A stretch of DNA of 64,000 nt from Acetobacter sicerae (GTDB lineage: Bacteria > Pseudomonadota > Alphaproteobacteria > Acetobacterales > Acetobacteraceae): the NCBI RefSeq assembly GCF_011516765.1, contig NZ_JAAABN010000010.1, positions 62,001 through 126,000 of the forward strand, given 5' to 3'. Of the stretch, positions 15,782 to 24,782 are shown in pieces. How positions within the stretch are numbered: position 1 is the first letter of the stretch; each line of letters begins with the position of its first letter. The notes under the pieces are model-generated. The model saw only the letters and a list, made by a program, of their open reading frames with translations. It was not told where the DNA came from and made no database searches. Both the position numbers and the translations under genes were made by a program.

Positions 15782-18523
15782 CTAATGGACCACGGACTGA
15801 AGAAACTGTTTCAGTTCTTCTGCCTGCCCACGAAATTTCGGCAGATCACCTTTCATGGGATTCACATAGGAGTCCAGCATGTCGGGTCGCGCCAGAATCC
15901 CCTCCACCGCTGTCTTCAAAGGCTCTGGCCGACCATCCAGCGGAATGAGGTTACCATTGACGCCGTCAACGATATCTTCAGCCTGACCACCGGGCGCGGT
16001 TGAAATGACCCAGACATCACGGGCAAGAGCTTCACGCACCGTCAGACCGTAACTTTCCATCCACTGAGAGGGGAACAACAGCACATCGATGGAATTAAAG
16101 AAGGCATCACGCGTTGCATCGCCATAGGCTGGCTGAATGGTGATCCTGCCTTTTACTTTCCAGCCCGAAACATCCATCGACGCAAAGCCGAGATTAAGCG
16201 TGTTATCGATCAGAACCAGTTCCCAGTCGGCGCTCTCCAGCCCCTCAAACACCTCACGGACCAATGGAAAACCCTTCACGGCTTCCTGTCCGCCCACAAA
16301 ACCAAAACGAAGCGGCGTCTTTGGCTGATGTGGCTTATGCGCCACTTTAGGCCAGCTGAAGCCGTTTCTATTCACTTTCACCAGTTCAGGGGCAAAACCG
16401 TTGGCCAGATAAAGAGCACGATGGGACTCGCTCGGGGCCAGAAGCAATGAGGCTTCTTTCAGCATCGAAAGCATCATGTCCTGGCGCACCTTGAGGTGCA
16501 TGGCACCCGGCAGACACGCCCCACAGACCTTAAGATCAATGTGGCGCTGGAAACAATAACGTCCGTTGGGTTTGACCATGAACTGTCGTTCACACAGCCA
16601 CCATGCGTCATGAAGCGTCACAACAAACGGCACGCCCTCTTCCAGACAGGCCTGCAGCATCCCCAGCCCCAGTCCCTGTATTGAATGAAAATGCACGACA
16701 TCCGGCCGGAATGCTTTCACCCATGAAATAAACTGGGCTGTACAGCGGGGGTTATCGAGTCCTGCAATCGGGTCGATGTGTGTGGACAAAGGCGACCCGA
16801 CGACAGGCAATCCTTCGATTTCATAGCGAAGAGAGGACGAAAACAGCTCGGGGATCTGTTCATAGGACGTGAATATGGCGACGTCAGTTTCAAGAGCTGA
16901 CAAATGCGTCGCCATTTCTTCAGCCACAAGAGTAGCGCCACCGAAAGACCGTGGCTTGAAGAATATGTTGACCGCCATGACACGCAGGCGATCCGTTTTA
17001 CGTCGCTCCGGCGATGGAAACTGCGTAGCAACCTGCTGTTGCGCTATCGCCTCAGGCCGGTAGCGCAGCAGCACATCCTGCCTGGCCTGCCGCCCGATGC
17101 GTTCGCGGAGAGCTTCATCACGAGCCAGCGCAAGAAGTGTATCTCTCCAGCCAGTTTCGTCTTTCGCAAGAAAACCGTTTTTATTGTCCTCAACCACGAC
17201 ACGGAATGTGTCACTGGGCGAACAGACCGCTGGCAACTGAAGGATAGCGGCTTCAAGAAATTTGATATTGCTTTTGGCGTCATTGAAAATTGAAGGCTCA
17301 AGCGGTGCGATAGCTATATCCGCTGCGGCGAGAACCGCCATGTAACCCGCATAATCACGTCCCTCCAGATATTCCACGCGGGAACCGAATCTCTGGAATT
17401 CATCAGGCAGTGTGAGTTCGCCAATAATCTGCAGAACCAATCGCGGCTCTGCATCCATGGCGGCGGCCAGCCCCGCCGCACATTCCACGAAGTCCTGATC
17501 GTGTGTGCGCGTTCCCGACCCATAAACAATGACGATGTCATCGTTTTTCCTCGGAAGGTTCCCCGCTCCCAGCAACTGGTCCGCAATTCTCAGGGTTTCA
17601 CCATCGAATGCATTTTCAATAATGCAGACGTCTTTGATACCCGCCCGCTGCATGATTTCACCGAGAACACGGGTGGAGGCGATGCCCCTGCCGCAAAGCT
17701 GAAGACACTCCCGGTAAAGCTTCGCCCCTTCAAGCAGGCCCTCCTGCTCTGCTTTACTTAGAGAGAGTAAGTTACTGTTCTGGCCATAGAGTTCGAGATC
17801 AAAAATAAGATCATCGACTTCCCACCAAGGTGCAATACCAAAGCGCTTTGCTTCCCTGATCAGCGTCTGAATGACTGAAACCGCCGGGGTACGATAGAAA
17901 ATAACTTCCCAGCTTGTCTGCATAGCCGACAAGGCACCCTGCGGATCGTGCCAGTTTACAACTTCAACTTCCCAGCCGAGGAATTCCAGTTCCTCTTTTC
18001 TTTGCCATACCCGATATTTCGCGCATTGCGGGATACTGAGTTCGGCAACAATCAATATTTTAGGTGTGAGGCCCAAATCTCGTGCGGACGGCACCGGCTG
18101 TCTATACGGATTTAATAACTTTTCTTTATTGGCCGATGATGCCGTCTCATTTTTATTGAGCCTTTTTTTCACCCTCGGCCGAGACTGAAAGCGCGCATCC
18201 AGACGCCTTTTCACACGATAGCAAAGGCTCCTGACACCATCTTTTTCCACAATTTCCCGTGCTCTCTGGAAAACTTTCTTCAGGGGCCATCCTTCAGCGG
18301 TCTGTCCATTAACGAGAAACCAGCCACCACGAAGAACACGCCCTACACGGGATAAACGGCTTTTATTCCATCCAAAGAGAAGATGACGCACATGCGCTGC
18401 ATCGTGTGCATTTACATCAGCTCTTATACTGTGAAGAAAAGCTGCCCCTTTATAGCATTCCAGCAACGACTCGACATGACGAAGACGTTTTTCGAGAATT
18501 TCTCGAGGGAGCTTTTCAGTCAC
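15782..18523 (-). CDS. double GT-B (GT4-like) glycosyltransferase
   Basis: A 913-aa protein with two glycosyltransferase modules in one chain. After a basic N-terminal region (1-145), module 1 spans about 150-505 (starting KILIVAELSIPQCAKYRVWQ, with IVIVYGSGTRTHDQDF and KSNIKFLEAAILQLPAVCSP as the donor-site region). Module 2 spans about 520-905 (FFKPRSFGGATLVAEEMATH, DVVHFHSIQGLG, LLAPSESHRALYLANGF, and an E-x7-E motif in MESYGLTVREALA). The second module has the complete donor signature; the first is more divergent. Such fusions often add successive sugars to one glycan. GTG start with a weak ribosome site. It is upstream of, and collinear with, the ATP-grasp gene (71-base gap). Confidence 0.85.
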   Translation of the reverse strand: MTEKLPREILEKRLRHVESLLECYKGAAFLHSIRADVNAHDAAHVRHLLFGWNKSRLSRVGRVLRGGWFLVNGQTAEGWPLKKVFQRAREIVEKDGVRSLCYRVKRRLDARFQSRPRVKKRLNKNETASSANKEKLLNPYRQPVPSARDLGLTPKILIVAELSIPQCAKYRVWQRKEELEFLGWEVEVVNWHDPQGALSAMQTSWEVIFYRTPAVSVIQTLIREAKRFGIAPWWEVDDLIFDLELYGQNSNLLSLSKAEQEGLLEGAKLYRECLQLCGRGIASTRVLGEIMQRAGIKDVCIIENAFDGETLRIADQLLGAGNLPRKNDDIVIVYGSGTRTHDQDFVECAAGLAAAMDAEPRLVLQIIGELTLPDEFQRFGSRVEYLEGRDYAGYMAVLAAADIAIAPLEPSIFNDAKSNIKFLEAAILQLPAVCSPSDTFRVVVEDNKNGFLAKDETGWRDTLLALARDEALRERIGRQARQDVLLRYRPEAIAQQQVATQFPSPERRKTDRLRVMAVNIFFKPRSFGGATLVAEEMATHLSALETDVAIFTSYEQIPELFSSSLRYEIEGLPVVGSPLSTHIDPIAGLDNPRCTAQFISWVKAFRPDVVHFHSIQGLGLGMLQACLEEGVPFVVTLHDAWWLCERQFMVKPNGRYCFQRHIDLKVCGACLPGAMHLKVRQDMMLSMLKEASLLLAPSESHRALYLANGFAPELVKVNRNGFSWPKVAHKPHQPKTPLRFGFVGGQEAVKGFPLVREVFEGLESADWELVLIDNTLNLGFASMDVSGWKVKGRITIQPAYGDATRDAFFNSIDVLLFPSQWMESYGLTVREALARDVWVISTAPGGQAEDIVDGVNGNLIPLDGRPEPLKTAVEGILARPDMLDSYVNPMKGDLPKFRGQAEELKQFLQSVVH

Positions 18524-18672
18524 GATAATGCGGTCTCTTTCTTGTAAGACGTCAAAGGTTAATCAGTTTTAACATTTTATGCCGCCTCTGACAGGTAGCA
18601 TATCGCATGCTTATCAGCACACTTCATAGCCTTTCAAAAACAAATGCCGTTAGCAGTAAATCCAGGATTTGA

Positions 18673-18706
18673 ATAAAAAAAAACCGGACCCTTTCAGGTC
18701 CGGTTT
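18673..18706 (-). terminator. terminator of the RTX-like gene
   Basis: A perfect 10-bp stem AAACCGGACC/GGTCCGGTTT with a six-base loop is followed, on the minus strand, by an uninterrupted T run. It lies 20 bases after the stop codon and separates the RTX-like gene from the glycosyltransferase gene. Confidence 0.9.
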
Positions 18707-18725
18707 CATTTTCAAAATCTGAAAC

Positions 18726-20120
18726 TTACCAGATCTGGAAATCACCTGAATTCAGGCTGGTAACATTCTGGAACAGAATGGTTGTGCCATCATCCAGCTT
18801 AAGGGTCGTGGAGCCACTCTGGTTCGTCTGATCTGCCAGCGCATTCTGCAGTTCAGTATTCGAATACTGATACAGGGCAACAGTGTTACCAGCAGCAGAG
18901 TTGAAGTCAGTGATAACATAGTTGCCGCCAGCAATACCATCACGGAAAGCAAAGATGTTAGATGCACCAGAACCGCCGGTCATCGTCGCGTCACCAACAC
19001 CGGCGACGAGAGTATCGGCACCTGTGCCACCGATAAACACCTGCGTGCCTGTCGTGCCCGCATTATTACCGAACGCCGCGACACCGTTAGTCGAACCAGC
19101 AGCATTCAGAGTTTCGTTACCCGTGCCACCAGAGAACAGCGTTTGACCCGAACCCGTGCCATTCACGATGACATTCATCGAGTCGGCACCGAAGATCGTG
19201 CTCTGTCCTGCTGTAATGGTGCTTGTGCCATAACCGCCGACGAAGGTCAGAGAGCCAGCAACACTGACATCAGCATTGACAGCATACTGCACCCAGGCAT
19301 CGCCGCTTGCAGAGATCGTATCGCCCACGCCCGTAAGAACCGTGGAAATACCACCATTCAGAGAGATTTTGTCGTCGGTACCGCCAACAACGGTGGAACC
19401 GCCACCAACTGTGATCGAGTTGTCGCTACCTGCGCCAGCAACATTTTCGACGTAGGAGTCCTTGCCAACCGTTACAAAGGAGCTGCCGCCATAAAGCGAA
19501 ACTGTCTGATTGCTGGCGCAGTCACCACCATAAATGGTGTCATGGCCGTAGGAATAAACCGTGTTTGTGCCATTGCTGACGTTGACAAAGTTATCACCGG
19601 CACCAGCGTTGATCGTGTTCTGACCTGCACCTGCGATAACCGTGTCGTTGCCGGAACCCGCGAACACCATCCAGTTGCCAGCATTGGAAAGCTGATCACC
19701 CGTGAAGGCATTGTTGCCTGCGCCAGCGACGAAAAGACCAGCCGAGCTGCCAGCCTGAAACTGAACACCGCCGGTCGTGCCGCCTTCGACGCTCACAAAG
19801 CTGGAAGTCACACCGGACGCGTCAATCTGCGTGTGAACACTGGGGACGCCCGATCCGACTGCACCACCGAAAACGATCGCGCCAACGCCACCCGTTACCG
19901 AGTAGGAACCTGCGACGGTAGCGACGCCGTAGCCCACTCCGTTGCCTGTGAAAGCCGTTGAACCCGGAACAAGATTGACACCGTCAACCCCACCGATCTC
20001 TCCGGTAAGCGTATTGCTGAAATCTGTGACCAGAGTAGCGAGCTGGTCAGTGAGAGCCCCATCAACGGTGACGACTACATGCGCCCCTGCAGATGCACCC
20101 TGAACGGTGATCAATGCCAT
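18726..20120 (-). CDS. RTX-like glycine-rich repeat protein, probably secreted
   Basis: A 464-aa acidic, Gly/Ser/Thr/Asn-rich protein with almost no Lys or Arg and no signal peptide. Degenerate RTX nonapeptides (GGxGxDxLx type) occur throughout: GSGNDTVIAGAGQNTINAGAG, GGTGNETLNAAG, and GGTGADTLVAGVGDATMTGG. The C-terminus has the family-typical FRDGIAGGNYVITDFNSAAG, then VTSLNSGDFQIW. RTX proteins fold as Ca2+-binding beta-rolls and leave the cell through type I secretion using an uncleaved C-terminal signal. No ABC exporter is encoded here. AAGGA lies eight bases before the ATG, and a long AT-rich leader precedes the gene. A surface-layer or biofilm role is inferred from the adjacent glycosyltransferases. 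Confidence 0.75.
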   Translation of the reverse strand: MALITVQGASAGAHVVVTVDGALTDQLATLVTDFSNTLTGEIGGVDGVNLVPGSTAFTGNGVGYGVATVAGSYSVTGGVGAIVFGGAVGSGVPSVHTQIDASGVTSSFVSVEGGTTGGVQFQAGSSAGLFVAGAGNNAFTGDQLSNAGNWMVFAGSGNDTVIAGAGQNTINAGAGDNFVNVSNGTNTVYSYGHDTIYGGDCASNQTVSLYGGSSFVTVGKDSYVENVAGAGSDNSITVGGGSTVVGGTDDKISLNGGISTVLTGVGDTISASGDAWVQYAVNADVSVAGSLTFVGGYGTSTITAGQSTIFGADSMNVIVNGTGSGQTLFSGGTGNETLNAAGSTNGVAAFGNNAGTTGTQVFIGGTGADTLVAGVGDATMTGGSGASNIFAFRDGIAGGNYVITDFNSAAGNTVALYQYSNTELQNALADQTNQSGSTTLKLDDGTTILFQNVTSLNSGDFQIW

Positions 20121-21059
20121 ACGTCAGTTCCTTTGTTGCACCCACATGACCCGTCGCAGCAACTCACGTAGGCAGTATTCTGTCTATGGCCCTTGTATTA
20201 AAAGAAAGACAGGTAGGCAACAAAAAAGAAGATGAGACGACCAAAAAAAAAGCGTGACAAACAAGGTCACCTGACCGCTCTTTAAATTGAATAAGGTGTA
20301 TTTAAAAATACACAAAAATTCATATAAAATAAAAACAAAGAATAGTCATCACAAAAAAAATAAAAATAGTTAAAATTCGTTGTATTATTTATTTACAGGC
20401 AAAGATATTTATACATATAAATAATTAAAATTCATTTCAAAACATCATAAATACATAAAAACACATTTACTAAACTACTTCAATTTTCACATCGTGTTTT
20501 TACGACCAAAAGCTCCGCATCTTCGTTTGCCACATCACGCCAAAAGTTCCCCTTCCGTTCTCCTCTTCCGCAATCTCTGCACTCCGGAGCATGAGGATTT
20601 GTCTGACTGACCTGAACATTTCAGATGAAGCTGGATCTCAGCCCAACACCATCATCACTTCCCGCGTCTTTATGCCGTCCGCACTAGAGAAAACGGCCCT
20701 CGCCCCGTCTTCATGAGCCTGCAAAAACAGGCTCACCTGCGATTCCCCGAACACGGATCGAGTCGTGCCCAACCTCGATCGGCTAGCCAACATGATTCGC
20801 AAAAATGTATCGCCGGGAGAAATGCTGACGGGTCTAACCCCGCAGAAACACGACAGATCACGCGTCTGCCTTGGTCAGGACGCCGCCAGACCGCCCACAG
20901 GAAGCGTCACACCATCAGGCACATGCACCTCGGGTGGCATGACTAGAAGGCCTCCTCCCCATCACGCATCGCAATAGAGAGTCGTGCCAAAATTTTATCC
21001 TGAGAACAGATAGGACAGGCCACTCCGGAATGCGGAATGGCTATCCTGAGTGAAAAGCC
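20121..21059. other. long intergenic region with AT-rich leader and a possible gene remnant
   Basis: The left part, to about 20500, is very AT-rich with homopolymer runs and should hold the promoter of the RTX-like gene; it includes the palindrome GTGTATTT-AA-AAATACAC at 20296-20313. The right part has ordinary composition. On the minus strand, between about 20620 and 20880, an open frame without a good start ends in REVMMVLG and contains SVFGESQVSLFLQAHEDGA; on the plus strand two short frames (20713 and 20765) are low-complexity. I recognise none, and a decayed gene is possible. Confidence 0.4.
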
Positions 21060-21929
21060 TCAGTTTCCGGAAGGAAGATGCTTTGCAATGTAAGGTGGCA
21101 GATTGAAGGAGCCCACGTGAATCTGGGGCGTCCAATACTGTGTATTACCCAGAACACCCGCCTGCTCGGCACGTGCTTTTACTGAAGCCACATCCTGCTT
21201 TGTCGGATCGACGCCTTTGGAAGCGATACCCAGCGTCATGAATCCACCCACATACGTCGGCACAGCCGCGACGTAGGCGGAGACCTGCGGGAAGAACTTC
21301 GCCCGACGAAGACTCGTCTCATACAGTTCATCCGCCTGCATGAACGGCACACCACACTGATTCACGATCAGGCCGTTCGGCCCGAGAATACGGGCGCAAT
21401 GCTCGTAGAAGGAATCGGTGAACAGTACTTCGCCCACGCCAATCGGATCAGTGCTGTCGACAATGATGACATCAAATGAGGCATCGGGGGCTTCCGCCAC
21501 GTAAGCGATACCGTCCCCGACGATCACTTCCGCACGAGCGTCATTCCATGCATCACCGGCAATCTTCGGCAGGTGCTGCTTGGACAGCTCAATGACCGCA
21601 CCGTCGATTTCCACCATGACGGCCTTCTCCACAGCCCTGTGCTCAAGCACACGCCGCAGAACGCCGCCATCGCCCGCACCGATGATCAGCACCCGACGCG
21701 GATCGGGATGCGTGAACAGCGGAACATGCGTCAGCATTTCCTGATAGACGAACTCGTCCGCTTCCGTGATCTGCACCACACCGTCGAGCATGAGCACGCG
21801 GCCGTGGGAATCACTTTCAAAAACGACGATGTCCTGGAACGGACTTTTGACACGGGCCAGCTCTTTGCGAACCCGGAATCTCTGTCCCCAGCTCTCGTAC
21901 AGTTCTTCGTTCAGCCACTGCTCAGACAT
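21060..21929 (-). CDS. speE: spermidine synthase (polyamine aminopropyltransferase)
   Basis: A 289-aa enzyme that transfers the aminopropyl group of decarboxylated S-adenosylmethionine to putrescine. The signature is intact: VLMLDGVVQITEADEFVYQE, the nucleotide loop VLIIGAGDGGVLRRVLEH with acidic VEID downstream, GDGIAYV, and the catalytic VDSTDPIGVGEVLFT. The C-terminal VAAVPTYVGGFMTLGIASKG is also typical. It lies 105 bases downstream of speD, which supplies its co-substrate, but a hairpin at the end of speD may uncouple the two genes. Confidence 0.95.
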   Translation of the reverse strand: MSEQWLNEELYESWGQRFRVRKELARVKSPFQDIVVFESDSHGRVLMLDGVVQITEADEFVYQEMLTHVPLFTHPDPRRVLIIGAGDGGVLRRVLEHRAVEKAVMVEIDGAVIELSKQHLPKIAGDAWNDARAEVIVGDGIAYVAEAPDASFDVIIVDSTDPIGVGEVLFTDSFYEHCARILGPNGLIVNQCGVPFMQADELYETSLRRAKFFPQVSAYVAAVPTYVGGFMTLGIASKGVDPTKQDVASVKARAEQAGVLGNTQYWTPQIHVGSFNLPPYIAKHLPSGN

Positions 21930-22023
21930 GCAGCCTCCATAGATTCATGACAGCCGCAAATGACCCGCCCAGACCTTACGGTCTGAGCAGAACAATATTG
22001 CAGCTGAAAATATGAATGATATT

Positions 22024-22044
22024 TCCGGTCTGGATCAGACCGGA
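22024..22044 (-). terminator. hairpin overlapping the speD stop codon
   Basis: TCCGGTCTG and CAGACCGGA form a perfect 9-bp stem with a three-base loop that contains the speD stop. A second, weaker hairpin CAGACC-TTAC-GGTCTG at 21970-21985 repeats the same stem sequence. There is no T-tract, so partial termination, or mRNA stabilisation between speD and speE, is more likely than full termination. Confidence 0.5.
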
Positions 22045-22499
22045 ACGCGACCCCGACGCTGCTCGTCAACCAGCACACGTCCGGCCTGAAACAGGCGCTG
22101 CATCACGGGAATGGACAGGTGCGGATCACATTCACCGCACATGAAGATGTCCACAGCCGCAAAATTGCGCTCCGGCCACGTATGGATGGAGATATGGCTT
22201 TCCGCCAGCACCACCACACCCGACACACCACCATTCGGAGAAAAGTGGTGGAAATGACTGTGCAGGATTGTAGCCCCGGCTGCGAGAGCAGCTTCACACA
22301 GCGTAGCATCGATCTTTGCCGGATCGTCGAGGTTTGTAGCCTCCCACAAATCCACAAGCAGATGCGTGCCTGCAAATTTCTCGCCGTCGCGTTCGACGAA
22401 GTAATCCTTGCGCTCGTCCTCACAGGACTCAGCGTTAGCGACAGTCTGGTTATTTCTCGGGAGTTCCGAGACCATCCCCAGTTGAGCAAGTGCGTTCAT
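22035..22499 (-). CDS. speD: S-adenosylmethionine decarboxylase proenzyme
   Basis: A 154-aa pyruvoyl-dependent enzyme that makes decarboxylated S-adenosylmethionine for SpeE. It is made as a proenzyme that cleaves itself before a Ser: the site is visible as VVVLAESHISIHTWPE, with cleavage between about Glu100 and Ser101, leaving the pyruvoyl group on the larger chain. The family Cys (FMCGECDPH) is present. The short length marks it as the prokaryotic class 1B type, with an N-terminal extension of about 35 residues. The ATG at 22499 follows GGGG at a suitable distance. It leads the polyamine pair and is divergent from the glycine-cleavage locus. Confidence 0.95.
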   Translation of the reverse strand: MNALAQLGMVSELPRNNQTVANAESCEDERKDYFVERDGEKFAGTHLLVDLWEATNLDDPAKIDATLCEAALAAGATILHSHFHHFSPNGGVSGVVVLAESHISIHTWPERNFAAVDIFMCGECDPHLSIPVMQRLFQAGRVLVDEQRRGRVPV

Positions 22500-22892
22500 G
22501 ACGTACCCCAAAACCAGTAGACAGCCTGTTGGGCAATATTGCCCCCTTGGGCTAGGAAGCGCGGTGGATAAGGCGTTTATTCTTCACACGCAAGAAAATT
22601 CTGCTTTATTTTTAATGACACTTTCAAGGCATCACATAACCGGCCAGAATGGTTTGCAAAACTGGAAAATATATTCTCATCAATACTCTGGATCGACAGT
22701 CTCTGCTGAACCCTCTCCGCCCCGATGCGACCTTCCCAGTGAGCCTGACCGCCTGCTCCTCTGTCGATCTTCAATTGAACAGATTGCAAGAAAATCGCAT
22801 TCACCTCCCGCCCGTTCCCTGCTGCCGAAACTGTTGTCCAATCGTCAGGATTTGTTTGACAGCGACAGGCCGGAATGCGAGATGATCAGACA
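22500..22892. other. divergent promoter region between speD and the glycine riboswitch
   Basis: Nearly 400 bases separate the speD start from the first aptamer. Long open frames cross it but also run through the structured riboswitch, so I treat them as chance. The stretch around 22560-22700 is comparatively AT-rich and is the probable site of the speD promoter; that of gcvT should lie closer to 22850 (TTTGACAGCGACAGG). No operator-like palindrome stands out. Confidence 0.4.
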
Positions 22893-23050
22893 TCACAGTG
22901 GGAGAGACCGGTTTCTTGACCGGCGCCGAAGGAGCAACCGCCCTGGAAACTCTCAGGCAGAAGGACCCTGTGACACAACATTCTGGAGAGTGGCGCTTCG
23001 AGCGCCCGCCGACGGGATAGCGATCTCAGGCAAACGGACAGAAGGGGCGC
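22893..23050 (+). promoter_or_regulatory. tandem glycine riboswitch
   Basis: Two consecutive glycine aptamers are visible. Aptamer I is closed by TCACAG (22893) pairing with CTGTGA (to 22973) and contains GTGGGAGAGACCGG, CCGAAGGAGCAA and ACTCTCAGGCAGAAGGACC. Aptamer II, closed by TTCT (22981) with AGAA (to 23043), contains GGAGAGTGG, GCCGACGGGATAG and ATCTCAGGCAAACGGACAGA. The linker between them is only a few bases, as in other tandem glycine riboswitches. An expression platform of about 80 bases precedes gcvT. In known cases glycine binding turns expression of the glycine cleavage genes on. Confidence 0.93.
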
Positions 23051-23131
23051 TGAACCGAACCGGGCATCCGGAAGTGGGAGCGTTCTTATGTCGTATGCAG
23101 CAGTTTTCTTCCGTGTCTCCAAGGTGCTTCC

Positions 23132-24265
23132 ATGAGCGAAACGCTTCTGCAGACACCCCTCTTTTCCCTGCATGAAGAATGCGGCGCCAGAATGGTGCCG
23201 TTCGCCGGTTACGCCATGCCGTTGCAGTATGCCGACGGCATCATGGCGGAGCACCAGCACACCCGCGCTCATGCCGGGTTGTTTGATGTCTCTCACATGG
23301 GACAGGTCGCGCTCCGCCCCATCGATGGCGATATGAACCGGGTGGCGCTCGCGCTGGAACGGATCGTGCCTGTTGATGTTCTGGGCCTGAAACCCGGACG
23401 CCAACGCTACGGCTTTCTGACAAATGAAACAGGCGGAATCCTTGATGATCTTATGATCGTCAACATGGGATCGTGGTTTCTTGTTGTCGTCAACGCAGCC
23501 TGCAAGGCTCAGGACATCGCCCTGATGCAGCGCGAACTGTCCTCAGACTGCACGGTTGAACCACTGGAAGACCGGGCGCTTCTGGCGTTGCAGGGGCCGG
23601 AAGCTGAGGCGGCGCTGGCACGGATTGCTCCGGACGTGACGACCATGAAATTCATGGACGCAAAAGCGGTCACTCTGGATGGCGTTGAAGCAATCGTCAC
23701 ACGCTCCGGCTACACGGGCGAAGATGGCTTTGAAATCAGTGTTCCAGCAGACAGGGTCGAACAGGTTGCAAGAAGTCTGCTGGCCCAGCCGGAAGTAAAA
23801 CCGATCGGCCTTGGCGCTCGTGACAGCCTGCGGCTTGAAGGCGGTCTCTGCCTCTACGGCTCTGACCTAGACGAGACGACATCGCCCGTGGAAGGTGCGC
23901 TGGAATGGGCGATCCAGAAAGCCCGTCGCAACGGCGGCGCACGCGCAGGCGGTTTCCCCGGAGCCGATCTGATTCTGGCGCAGCTTGAGCATGGCACAAG
24001 CCGCCGGCGCGTCGGACTGCTGGCCGAAGGCCGCGCCCCTGTCAGGCATGGCGCCGAACTGTTCGCAGAGGGCGAAGGCGGCACCCCTATTGGCGTTGTC
24101 ACGTCCGGCGCCTTTGGGCCGACGCTGCAGGCTCCTGTCGCCATGGGCTATGTCGAAACAGCTTTTACACCGGTGGGCACGAAAGTTTTCGCTGAACTGC
24201 GCGGCCGTCGCATTCCGGTGACGGTGGCCGCCATGCCGTTCGTGCCAGCGGGTTTCAAACGCTGA
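23132..24265 (+). CDS. gcvT: glycine cleavage system T protein (aminomethyltransferase)
   Basis: A 377-aa tetrahydrofolate-dependent aminomethyltransferase. It takes the aminomethyl group from lipoyl-GcvH and gives methylene-THF and ammonia. Characteristic segments: MVPFAGYAMPLQY, AGLFDVSHMGQV (which includes the catalytic-region Asp), GILDDLMIVN, TRSGYTGEDGFEIS, LGARDSLRLEGGLCLYGSDL and the C-terminal GVVTSGAFGPTLQAPVAMGY. Length is typical. AAGGTG lies five bases before the ATG. It is the first gene after the riboswitch. Confidence 0.96.
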   Translation: MSETLLQTPLFSLHEECGARMVPFAGYAMPLQYADGIMAEHQHTRAHAGLFDVSHMGQVALRPIDGDMNRVALALERIVPVDVLGLKPGRQRYGFLTNETGGILDDLMIVNMGSWFLVVVNAACKAQDIALMQRELSSDCTVEPLEDRALLALQGPEAEAALARIAPDVTTMKFMDAKAVTLDGVEAIVTRSGYTGEDGFEISVPADRVEQVARSLLAQPEVKPIGLGARDSLRLEGGLCLYGSDLDETTSPVEGALEWAIQKARRNGGARAGGFPGADLILAQLEHGTSRRRVGLLAEGRAPVRHGAELFAEGEGGTPIGVVTSGAFGPTLQAPVAMGYVETAFTPVGTKVFAELRGRRIPVTVAAMPFVPAGFKR

Positions 24266-24357
24266 GCCCTGTCGTGCGGCTCAGGTTTTCGTCCTGACAG
24301 GCAAAAAGATTTTCATCTCTGAAGCAATGGACGCTCAGAGAACGTGGAGAGGGTGGG

Positions 24358-24723
24358 ATGACGCTTTACTTTACAAAAGAGCACGAATGGCTGCGCGTTG
24401 AAGGCGATGTCGCGGTTGTCGGCATCACGAAACATGCCGCCAGTGAACTGGGTGAAATCGTATTTTTCGAACTGAACGTCTCGGCCAACGATCTTCAGCA
24501 GGGGGATTCCGTCGCCGTTGTGGAATCCGTCAAGGCGGCGTCCGATGTGTACGCACCCGTCGATGGCGTGATCGTCGAAGGCAACCCGGATCTTGCGAAC
24601 AATCCTGAACTGATCAGCAGCGATCCGGAAGGCAATGGCTGGATGCTGAAGATGACGCTGACAAACAAGGCTCAGCTTGCGGACCTGATGGACGCCGATG
24701 CCTACGCCAAGCTGATCGGCTGA
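24358..24723 (+). CDS. gcvH: glycine cleavage system H protein (lipoyl carrier)
   Basis: A 121-aa carrier whose lipoyl arm shuttles the aminomethyl group among P, T and L proteins. The lipoylation motif is [17 protein letters not shown], with the lipoyl Lys at about residue 59. The N-terminal [18 protein letters not shown] and the C-terminal [11 protein letters not shown] are typical. GGAGAGGGTGGG immediately precedes the ATG. It lies 92 bases after gcvT in the same transcription unit. Confidence 0.96.
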   Translation: MTLYFTKEHEWLRVEGDVAVVGITKHAASELGEIVFFELNVSANDLQQGDSVAVVESVKAASDVYAPVDGVIVEGNPDLANNPELISSDPEGNGWMLKMTLTNKAQLADLMDADAYAKLIG

Positions 24724-24782
24724 CTCCGAACGGCCTCTTCAAGCTACGTTGTGAAACCTTCTTTCTGATACGGGGACGATCC

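Noticed and set aside
22498-23175. 225-codon plus-strand frame before gcvT
   Set aside because: It runs straight through the tandem glycine riboswitch and overlaps the gcvT start; composition is not protein-like.
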